The position numbers and the translations under genes are program-made. From Arthrobacter sp. SLBN-122 (GTDB lineage: Bacteria; Actinomycetota; Actinomycetes; Actinomycetales; Micrococcaceae): a stretch of 64,000 nt of DNA. The notes under the pieces were generated by a model. It was not told where the DNA came from and made no database searches. It was given only the letters and a program-made list of their open reading frames with translations. The stretch covers positions 992,001-1,056,000 of the forward strand of contig NZ_VFMS01000001.1 in assembly GCF_006715165.1 (NCBI RefSeq), read 5' to 3'. Below, one piece after another: positions 49,924-56,836 of the stretch; within the stretch, counting starts at the first letter, position 1; every line of letters begins with the position of its first letter.

Positions 49924-51027
49924 TTACAGCACGGTGGAGTCGTCAACCACCGAATCGTCGATGGTGGTGTCGTTATCGAGGTCGATGTCCGTGTGGCTGG
50001 AGTTGTCCTCCGTGAAGTCGAGTTGGTTGTCCGCGACCACGACGCTGTCCTCCACATTGCTCGTGGCCGAGTTGTCCTGGAACGAGTCCTCCACCGCCAC
50101 GTCGATGTCCACGGCCGTGGTATTGGAGTTGTCCTGGTTGAAGGAGTCCTCCAGCACGGTCGTGGTGGAGCTGTCCTGGTTGAAGGAGTCCTCCACCTCC
50201 ACGGTGTTCTGCGTGGAGTTGTCCGAGTTGTCGTTGAACGAGTCGCGGACATCGACGTCGGTGTCGGTGCTGACGGAGTTGTCGGAATGGTCCGAGTTGT
50301 CGGAATTGTCCGAGTTGTCGTTGAAGGAGTCGTCCAGGTCCAGGTCCGTGTTGAAGGAGTCGGCGATGTCCGTCTCCTCATTGCCGATGTTGACGTCCCC
50401 GCCTGCATGGATGGAATCGTCCGTGGACTCATCGACGGAGCGGTCGGTGTTGTAGGAATCCCGGATGTTGTTCGAGTCCTGGAGATCGGCATCGTCACCG
50501 GCGGCCACGGCGTGGTCCCCGGCTGCCACCACGGCGTCGTTGTCGAACCACTGCTCCACGTCCCCGTCCGCCCAGATGTTTTGGCTGACCGACTGGTCCG
50601 TGACGGTGTCCCGGTCGTCCACCATGGTGGTGCTGGCGGTATAGGAGAAGTGGTTTACCACGTGGTGCAGTTGCTGTACCGCGTGGGCGTGGTCGTCCTG
50701 GTCGTAATTCCTGCCGCCATGGGCGGCCCCCTGGCTTCCGCTGTGGACGGCTGATGCACCCACGGCGTGGCTCGCCGAGGCGCCTGCTCCGGCCCACACG
50801 TTGCCGGCGCCGGTGTTGTATTCGCGCTCGAACGACGGCGCGTTGACGGTGATGGGTGCATAGTCCAGGACCACGGGCATTGCAGCGTCAACGTCAGCCA
50901 GGCACACGTTCCCCAGGCCGTGTTCGGACAACGCCCTCTCCGGGTCATCCAGGAAGGCCTGGATGGCCTTGCGGTTGCCGAAGAGGTGCATCAGGAATTG
51001 AACAAGGTCGTTTGCGAGTGTTGGCAT
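49924..51027 (-). CDS. iniB: IniB N-terminal domain protein with acidic DSFN repeats
   Basis: A 367-residue protein. Residues about 1-55 (LANDLVQFLMHLFGNRKAIQAFLDDPERAL) match the IniB N-terminal domain. A Gly/Ala/His-rich linker (about 70-130) follows. From about 185 to the end the protein is extremely acidic and Asn/Ser/Asp-rich, with six repeats around DSFN (DSFNDNS, DSFNQDN and variants), each usually after alternating Val/Asp strands such as TVEVE or DVDVR. No signal peptide is seen. GAGGAC precedes the ATG at 51027. First of the iniB-iniA-iniC order. Mycobacterial IniB is Gly/Ala-rich and cell-envelope-linked; the repeat tail here differs. Confidence 0.85.
   Translation of the reverse strand: MPTLANDLVQFLMHLFGNRKAIQAFLDDPERALSEHGLGNVCLADVDAAMPVVLDYAPITVNAPSFEREYNTGAGNVWAGAGASASHAVGASAVHSGSQGAAHGGRNYDQDDHAHAVQQLHHVVNHFSYTASTTMVDDRDTVTDQSVSQNIWADGDVEQWFDNDAVVAAGDHAVAAGDDADLQDSNNIRDSYNTDRSVDESTDDSIHAGGDVNIGNEETDIADSFNTDLDLDDSFNDNSDNSDNSDHSDNSVSTDTDVDVRDSFNDNSDNSTQNTVEVEDSFNQDSSTTTVLEDSFNQDNSNTTAVDIDVAVEDSFQDNSATSNVEDSVVVADNQLDFTEDNSSHTDIDLDNDTTIDDSVVDDSTVL
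49950..50480 (-). repeat. Coding repeats of the IniB-like tail
   Basis: Recurring GAGTTGTC and GAAGGAGTC blocks (plus-strand reading) reflect the DSFN/DNS repeats of the encoded protein. The phase of three and continuous reading frame show these are coding repeats. Confidence 0.8.
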
Positions 51028-51132
51028 ATGCGTGGTCCTCACATCTTCGTTGAGTTACGGATCATCCGGCGGAACGCGTCCGGCTGCTTCAAACCTAGGT
51101 TCGCTGCCGGAGACAGGGCATCGGGCGCATTC

Positions 51133-51143
51133 CCCCTACCGGT
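51133..51143 (-). promoter_or_regulatory. Candidate LuxR-regulator site upstream of the iniB-like gene
   Basis: CCCCTACCGGT (plus-strand reading), about 106 bases upstream of the iniB-like start. It resembles CCCCTGTTGGT at 55597-55607 upstream of the Hsp70-like gene; only three inner bases differ, all as transitions. It is a weak signal because it is short. Confidence 0.35.
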
Positions 51144-51192
51144 TGGGTCCGCCCCGGGGCGCTCCCGCCTCCGCTGCTAGGGGCATTAGGGA

Positions 51193-53337
51193 CTACTCCT
51201 GTTGCGGGTTCAGGTGCTGGGAGTTCTCAACGCCGAGGGCCACCCTTAAACGGGCCAGCAGGTCGGACCGGTTTTCGGCGCCAAGGCGGCGGCGGATCCG
51301 GGCAATGTGGTGTTCTGCCGTCCTGGGCGAAATGTAGATGGCTTCGCCGATCTCACGGTAGGTTTTGCCCTCAAGCACCAGCCTGGCCACTTCCTTTTCG
51401 CGTTCACTCAGACCAGAGCCGTCCGGCTGGTGCGCCCTGCCGCCGTTCTCGGCAGCGGTTCCTGTTTGAATCGCGGCCCCGGACATGCCGCCGGCCGGGC
51501 TGCCCTGCGGGTGAAGGTCCCGTGCGCAGGAGAGCAGGCGCATCATGTCCCGCCGCTCGTCGGCACGTGCGGCGGCGTGACCTGCCAGCCTTGCGCCCTC
51601 CCAGGGCATTCCAACCGCACCGAGCAGCCTGGCCGCACCCTCCACATCAGAGGTGCGGAAGCGGCCGGCGAGCACCGATACCCAGGCTTTTCCCGCAGTG
51701 GCCAGGACTGCGGCAAGCTGGCTGTGGGCGGAGGCCCGCGCCAGTGCCGTTGCGTGCGGGGCAAGATCGGCGGGGCTTTCATTCAGCAGCGCGGCCTGGA
51801 CGCCCGCCCAATGCAGGGGAACGGCCCACAGGGCCGGTTCGCCCAGGCGGCCCAGCAGCCTCCATGCCTCTTCCAGGTAGTGCGCCACGCGCCGCGTCTC
51901 CCGCAGGCGGGCAGCAGCGATCAGCAGTTCTCCCCACGGGAGCAGGTTGTAGAGGTCCACCGAGGTATGGAGCATGGCCTCGCGGGCCCGTTCCCACGCC
52001 CTGAGGAGTTCCGGAACGTCGCCGTTCCGCCGGGCGAGACCCACCTCGAGTGCTGCGCACATGAACTCGTCCCGCGGGACCAGCGGCCAGTGGTTGACCT
52101 TGGCGGCTTCCGTGGCGGCCAGCCGGGCATCCTCGAGTTTGTCCTGCATCATGCACGCCCAGGCCTGCAGCAACAGGAGCCTTGGTTGTGCGGCATTGCC
52201 GCCCTGCCCGGCAGCAACAGCAGCCCTGCAGACGGTTTCCGCCAGGTGCGGCTCACCGGTATGCAAGGCCAGCAGGGCTGCCAGGGCGGCTGGCGTCTCC
52301 GGCAGCGGAAGTGATGTTCCTGCCGAGTTCAGCATGTCCGAGGCGTGGATCAGCACGGAGATGCCCTGTTGCGGCTTCTCTCCCAGGGATGCAAAGACTC
52401 CCTGGCCGGTCTGGACCAGGGTGGCGGCAAGGAGGGTGGGCGACGCTGCCGGCGCCCCGGGCTGGAAGAACGCCTCCGCACCGTCCCGGTCTCCGACTCC
52501 TATCAGGACAACGGCGGCAAGGGGCGCCGATACGCCCACCCGTTCCGGCCCCAACCAGCTGTAGACATCGGCTCCGCGTGCAAGCATCCCCCGTTGCGCC
52601 CACACGGAGGCGGCCACGTCCGCACCCCGCCGGGCATCCTGCGGTTCGGTGCTGACCAGGAGCGTGTCGATGGTGCGGGCAGCGGCATCCAGTTCACCAT
52701 CGCCGGCTGCCGCCTGTGCGCGCCGTGCTGCCGTCGCCACCGGATCGGCGCCGGCCAGGAGGGCCTCCTCATAGAGCTGTGACGCGAGCCTGGGGTTGTG
52801 CTCCAATGCACTGTCCGCGGCCAGCTCGAGCTCAGCGGCCACTCGGGCGTCAGACAGTCCTCCACGGGCCAGCTCGCGGGCAAGGCTTCCCAGCCGCTGT
52901 CCCGTCGAGGTGAACACACCCACAAGCTCACGCTGGAGCGCGTGCACCTTGGCAATGGGTGTGGCGGCCAGCAGTGCGTGCTGCGCCGTCCCCACCACAG
53001 TGCCGTCCGGCCTCAGCAGCCCGGCGGCCTCTGCCCGGTCCACCAGGGCATCAAGGTCCTCCACCCCGCCGTTGCCGAACTTCTGCTGCAGGTCCGCAGG
53101 CAGCGGCCCCGGCAGGGCGAAACCCACCGACAGCGCCAGCAGCAGCTCCCGCACCACGGCGTTGGTGCCCTTCAGCTGCCTGGCCATCAGCTCGGCGGCG
53201 TGCAACGGGTGCCCCTGGTCCTCCGGTCCTGCGAACGCAGCCTCCAGGTGTTCCTCCCGCTGAAACTGCACGTCCTGATACTGCCCGTTCTGATGCTGCA
53301 TGTCCTGAAGCTCCGCTCCGTGGATCTGCCCATCCAT
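51193..53337 (-). CDS. LuxR-type transcriptional regulator of the ini-like locus
   Basis: A 714-residue protein with a C-terminal LuxR helix-turn-helix (about 645-700: LSEREKEVARLVLEGKTYREIGEAIYISPRTAEHHIARIRRRLGA). The long N-terminal part is Ala/Leu-rich helical repeat, TPR-like. I see no Walker P-loop, so this is not a full MalT-type STAND ATPase. ATG at 53337, one base after the Hsp70-like stop; an internal ATG at 53301 with AGGA nearby is an alternative. Mycobacterial iniBAC is controlled by the large regulator IniR; this gene is the natural candidate to control the locus, sensing envelope stress. Confidence 0.85.
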   Translation of the reverse strand: MDGQIHGAELQDMQHQNGQYQDVQFQREEHLEAAFAGPEDQGHPLHAAELMARQLKGTNAVVRELLLALSVGFALPGPLPADLQQKFGNGGVEDLDALVDRAEAAGLLRPDGTVVGTAQHALLAATPIAKVHALQRELVGVFTSTGQRLGSLARELARGGLSDARVAAELELAADSALEHNPRLASQLYEEALLAGADPVATAARRAQAAAGDGELDAAARTIDTLLVSTEPQDARRGADVAASVWAQRGMLARGADVYSWLGPERVGVSAPLAAVVLIGVGDRDGAEAFFQPGAPAASPTLLAATLVQTGQGVFASLGEKPQQGISVLIHASDMLNSAGTSLPLPETPAALAALLALHTGEPHLAETVCRAAVAAGQGGNAAQPRLLLLQAWACMMQDKLEDARLAATEAAKVNHWPLVPRDEFMCAALEVGLARRNGDVPELLRAWERAREAMLHTSVDLYNLLPWGELLIAAARLRETRRVAHYLEEAWRLLGRLGEPALWAVPLHWAGVQAALLNESPADLAPHATALARASAHSQLAAVLATAGKAWVSVLAGRFRTSDVEGAARLLGAVGMPWEGARLAGHAAARADERRDMMRLLSCARDLHPQGSPAGGMSGAAIQTGTAAENGGRAHQPDGSGLSEREKEVARLVLEGKTYREIGEAIYISPRTAEHHIARIRRRLGAENRSDLLARLRVALGVENSQHLNPQQE

Positions 53338-53338
53338 A

Positions 53339-55510
53339 TCAGGCCGCCGGAGAGGTGGTCGGGGCCGTTTCCACGGCTGCTTCAACAGAAGGGGACGCGG
53401 GCTCAAGCGGTGTCTCTTGCGGCAATGACGTAGCTTCCACGGCCACCTCCGTTAGGGTCGTCGAGGGATTCGGGTCAGATGTTGGACTTGTGCTGTCCGG
53501 CGAGGTGGGCGGGGTGGTTTCCCCTGTGGACGGATCGGTCGCAGGAGGAGTGGTGGTGTCACCCGTCCCGGAACCGGTTGGAGTTTCGGTGCCTGAGCTC
53601 TGCGTGGGTTCGCCTGAACCGCCGGGCTCCTGGGTATTCGAAGGGGTCCCGGACGGAGTGCCTGAATCGGTGCCTGACGGAGTCCCGGAAGCGGTGTCCG
53701 AAGGGGTCCCGGAGGAGGTGTCCGAAGGAGTTCCGGAAGGGGTGTCCAACGGGGAGGCGGGATCCACGGTAACGGCCCCGGGAACAGTCCCTGACCCGTC
53801 CGGCGTCCCACCGGAACCGGCGAGTGGATCGGGGGCGGCAACTCCGCCTGCCACGACAGGTCCGTCCGCAATGGCGCTGCTTCCCGGCCCCGGCCCTTCA
53901 CCGCCGGCTGCCTGCCCGGCGGGGGGTGCGGCAGCTGCTTCCAGTCCAGGCTCTGCGGCAAGGGGTTTCCTGGCGCTGGCCTCGACGCCTGCAAAGGGTC
54001 CGGGGACCGCCGCTGCCGTTGTTGCTTCCCCGGCACCGGCCTCGGCGGCACCGGCTGCATCTGCGCCAACTGAGCCGCCCGTAGTGCTGGCACCGGCCTG
54101 CGGCACGAACATGGCCGTCAGGCTGCCGAAGCCGTCCGGGCTTTGGGCGGCAGTAGCCGTGAGGACCGTCAGGAGAGCGGCGGCCGCGGCAACAGCGGTC
54201 ACTCGGACGGTAGGTTTTGGAGCGTGCGCGCCCCCGGCACCGTGCCGTGCACCGCGGACGGTGCCTGGCCCTGCAGGCGCACCTGCCGCCGTCGTATATT
54301 TGCGTGACCAGCTGGGCATTGCCGGGCCGGTTGGCGCGGGTGGCATGTCAGAGAGTACGACGGCGGATGGAGCCTCTGCGGCGTCCGCTTCGGTGACTGC
54401 CGCTTGGGATTCGACTGCTTCAGCTGCGGCGTGGGCAAGGACGGCCGCTACGGCGGCTCCCAGGCAGATGGAGGACTTGGGATCGGCGTCCACGGCGATG
54501 GGCCGGTCCAGCTCCTCGGACACCACCTGGGCCACGAGGGGAATCCGGGAGGAGCCGCCGATCAACAGCACCGTGGACAGGTCTGCCGGCTCCAGGTCGA
54601 GTTGGGCCAGCGATTGCTCCAGGGCTTCCACCGTTTCCCGCACGGGCTCTTCGATCAGTGCCTCGAACTCTGAACGGACCATGCGGACCTGCTGCTGGAC
54701 GCCGGGAAGCAGCACCGGAATGCTGGCTTCACTGTCCGCAGAGAGTGCTTCCTTGGCCTCCACGCATTCCCGCCGCAACCGCGTCAGGGCCCCCAGCACC
54801 GCCGGATCGCTGGTGTCCAGGCCTTCCAGCGCGTTCCCTGTATGCGCCGCCACGTAACGGAAGACGGCGGCGTCAAAGTCGGCGCCGCCCAGGTCTTCGA
54901 TGCCCTCCGGGCGCCCCAGGAGCTCAAAGCGGCTGCTGCCGCACTTCCTCAGCACGGCGGTGTCGAAGGTGCCGCCGCCGAGGTCGTACACGGCAATGGT
55001 GCTGCCTTCCTCCACCCGCACCTGGGATGCGTAGTGCAGGGCTGCGGCCTCGGGTTCGGGAAGGAGGGTGACCTTCTCCAGGCCATGTGCGGCGAGGGCA
55101 TCACGGATCACTGAGAGGCGGTGGCTGCCCCAGGCTGCGGGGTGGGTCAGGAAAACGGCCGACGCCGGACCCCCCTCGCGTTCGGCGGCCCGGTCCGCCA
55201 CCCAACGGGCCATGGTGGCGAAGACGTCCTCCGGCTGCAGCGCCAGGGTGCCCAGGACGAACGGGACGTCGTCGCCAATCCGGCGCTTGAATTCCCGCAC
55301 TACGCGTTCGGGCGAGTCCAGTCCGCGGCGTTCCGCGGCCTCGCCCACCAGGACCGCGCCTTCCTCGGGGTAGTACACCACGGACGGCACGGAGGCTCCA
55401 CGCGCACCGAGGGGCAGGCACTCGGGCACGGCGGAGGGACCGTGGTGAAATCGAACAACGGCAGCTGCCGTGAAACTGGTCCCGACGTCAACGGCGAGAG
55501 CGTAGCTCAT
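53339..55510 (-). CDS. Membrane-anchored Hsp70-like ATPase with Ser/Thr/Pro-rich outer tail
   Basis: A 723-residue protein. Residues 1-365 form an Hsp70/actin-type nucleotide-binding domain: phosphate-1 AVDVGTSFTA, phosphate-2 VYDLGGGTFDTA (174-185), EPEAAALHY, adenosine motif LIGGSSRIPLV (316-326). No substrate-binding domain follows. Instead there is a linker (about 370-433), one membrane helix (434-456) and a 265-residue exported tail, Ala/Gly-rich then with SGTPS and SDTSSGTPSD-like repeats. ATG at 55510 with GAGGT upstream. Head of the all-minus locus; the LuxR gene starts one base after its stop. It may sense or signal from the envelope; mechanism unknown. Confidence 0.87.
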   Translation of the reverse strand: MSYALAVDVGTSFTAAAVVRFHHGPSAVPECLPLGARGASVPSVVYYPEEGAVLVGEAAERRGLDSPERVVREFKRRIGDDVPFVLGTLALQPEDVFATMARWVADRAAEREGGPASAVFLTHPAAWGSHRLSVIRDALAAHGLEKVTLLPEPEAAALHYASQVRVEEGSTIAVYDLGGGTFDTAVLRKCGSSRFELLGRPEGIEDLGGADFDAAVFRYVAAHTGNALEGLDTSDPAVLGALTRLRRECVEAKEALSADSEASIPVLLPGVQQQVRMVRSEFEALIEEPVRETVEALEQSLAQLDLEPADLSTVLLIGGSSRIPLVAQVVSEELDRPIAVDADPKSSICLGAAVAAVLAHAAAEAVESQAAVTEADAAEAPSAVVLSDMPPAPTGPAMPSWSRKYTTAAGAPAGPGTVRGARHGAGGAHAPKPTVRVTAVAAAAALLTVLTATAAQSPDGFGSLTAMFVPQAGASTTGGSVGADAAGAAEAGAGEATTAAAVPGPFAGVEASARKPLAAEPGLEAAAAPPAGQAAGGEGPGPGSSAIADGPVVAGGVAAPDPLAGSGGTPDGSGTVPGAVTVDPASPLDTPSGTPSDTSSGTPSDTASGTPSGTDSGTPSGTPSNTQEPGGSGEPTQSSGTETPTGSGTGDTTTPPATDPSTGETTPPTSPDSTSPTSDPNPSTTLTEVAVEATSLPQETPLEPASPSVEAAVETAPTTSPAA
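53620..53760 (-). repeat. Coding repeats for the SGTPS-type tail
   Basis: Head-to-tail GGGGTCCCGGA/GGAGTCCGGA-like units of 15-24 bases encode the SGTPSD/SGTPSG tail of the Hsp70-like protein. They are in frame and degenerate, so copy number could vary between strains. Confidence 0.8.
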
Positions 55511-55596
55511 GGGTACCTCGGAAAGCTGGTGTTTCACCTGCAAGCTTCATCACAGGGAACGTCACAAACGTAGCATTACCGAAGGACCGGGGAACA

Positions 55597-55607
55597 CCCC
55601 TGTTGGT
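55597..55607 (-). promoter_or_regulatory. Candidate LuxR-regulator site upstream of the Hsp70-like gene
   Basis: CCCCTGTTGGT, about 87 bases upstream of the Hsp70-like start and next to a GGGGAACACCCC inverted repeat (55589-55600). It pairs with the similar site at 51133-51143. Confidence 0.4.
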
Positions 55608-55670
55608 ACATCGAATGGTTATTTACCGGGCAGTAGCCGTAACTGAGTGCCGTCACCCGTTTCGGGTTCA

Positions 55671-55702
55671 AAAAACCCCGGTTTTTAGGGCCGGAAGGCC
55701 CT
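55671..55702 (-). terminator. Double hairpin terminator of the ccs operon
   Basis: On the minus strand an AGGGCC-TTCC-GGCCCT stem-loop is followed by AAAAACC-GG-GGTTTTTT, ending in a T-run. It lies 25 bases after the ccsB stop and upstream of the Hsp70-like promoter. Confidence 0.8.
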
Positions 55703-55726
55703 GTTCCAAGGGCCTGATGATCCTCC

Positions 55727-56836
55727 CTAGAGGCCTGAGTAGGAGTGGAGCCCGTTGAAGAACTGGTTCACGATGGTGAAGTTGAAGATCACGCAGAGGT
55801 AGCCCACGATCGACAGCCACGCTGCGCGTGTTCCGGTCCAGCCGCGGGTGGCACGTGCGTGCAGGTAACCGGCGTAGACCACCCAGATCACGAAGGTCCA
55901 CACTTCCTTGGTGTCCCAGCCCCAGAACCGGCCCCAGGCTTTCTCGGCCCAGATGGCACCGAACATCAGGGTGAAGGTCCAGCCAATGAAGGCGATGGCG
56001 TTGATGCGGTAGGAAAGGTTTTCCAGGCTCAGCGCGGACGGCACCAGGCGCATGAAGCCGAGCTTGTCGGCGCCGCCTGCCGCCACGGTCTTCTGCCGGT
56101 GGGACTGCACCAGCTGCAGTGCGGACATGGCAAAGGTCAGCGTGAACAGCGCCGAAGACAGCACAGCGATGGAAACGTGGATGACCAGCCAGTAGCTCTG
56201 GAGGGCGGGAACCAGGTGGCCCACCGGGGTCCAGAACGCCACCGAGGCAGCCACCAGCATGATGACCACCAGGCCCACCACGAAGGTACCCAGGAAGCGG
56301 AGGTCGCGGCGGATCAGCGAGAGCAGGAACACGGCCGCCACCAGGAACGCGCCGGTGGTGAGGAACTCATACATGTTGCCCCACGGCACGCGGCCTGCGC
56401 CCAGTGCCCTGGTGACCACGCCGGCGCCGTGGATGACGGCCGCGAGGGTGGTTACGGCTACGGCGACCCGTGCCGGAACCCGGCGCTCCGCAGCGTACTT
56501 CATGTCGCCGTCAGCCGTTACAACGCCGCCGGTTCCTGCGCGGCCGGTCTTGGCAGCGGACGACGACGGACGCTCTGCCCGGCCTGCCGGCCCGTCCAGG
56601 CGGGACTCGACACTGGATCCTTCGGGTTCCCCCGCCCCGGCAGCAACACCGGCGGCTACCGGGACCTTGGCGGCAGCACTTGCCTGGGCGGCCTTGAGGT
56701 CCACGGCGCGCAGCGCCTTGCTGCTCTTGGCCAGGTCCCAGGCGAAGGCGATGAAGGCCACGGTGTAGGTACCCGCCGCCAGCAGCATGAAGAGTTCGCT
56801 GTACTGGCCCATGGTTTCGTTGATTCCGAATGGCAT
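55727..56836 (-). CDS. ccsB: Cytochrome c biogenesis protein CcsB (heme handling, WWD domain)
   Basis: A 369-residue membrane protein of the CcsA/CcsB/CcmC superfamily. The WWD signature is seen as WGWDTKEVWTFVIWVVYAGYLHARATRGW near the C-terminus, with conserved His in the flanking helices. A long Ala/Pro/Gly-rich loop (about 45-100) separates the first helix from the rest. With ResB it forms the System II synthase that exports heme and ligates it to CxxCH cytochromes. Its ATG overlaps the resB stop as TAATG. Last gene of the operon. Confidence 0.94.
   Translation of the reverse strand: MPFGINETMGQYSELFMLLAAGTYTVAFIAFAWDLAKSSKALRAVDLKAAQASAAAKVPVAAGVAAGAGEPEGSSVESRLDGPAGRAERPSSSAAKTGRAGTGGVVTADGDMKYAAERRVPARVAVAVTTLAAVIHGAGVVTRALGAGRVPWGNMYEFLTTGAFLVAAVFLLSLIRRDLRFLGTFVVGLVVIMLVAASVAFWTPVGHLVPALQSYWLVIHVSIAVLSSALFTLTFAMSALQLVQSHRQKTVAAGGADKLGFMRLVPSALSLENLSYRINAIAFIGWTFTLMFGAIWAEKAWGRFWGWDTKEVWTFVIWVVYAGYLHARATRGWTGTRAAWLSIVGYLCVIFNFTIVNQFFNGLHSYSGL

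Noticed and set aside
49950..50480. Regularly spaced short repeats that could be read as a CRISPR array
   Set aside because: Spacing is irregular and a multiple of three, the repeats are degenerate and they lie within one open reading frame encoding the DSFN tail of the IniB-like protein.
53620..53760. Short direct repeats as a possible minisatellite or regulatory repeat
   Set aside because: They encode the SGTPS-type tail of the Hsp70-like protein in frame; a protein-level explanation suffices.
46418..55510. The dynamin pair as a phage-defence island
   Set aside because: Dynamins can act in phage defence, but the iniB-iniA-iniC order, the IniB N-terminal domain and gene lengths point to the Ini envelope-stress family; no nuclease, toxin or mobility gene accompanies them.
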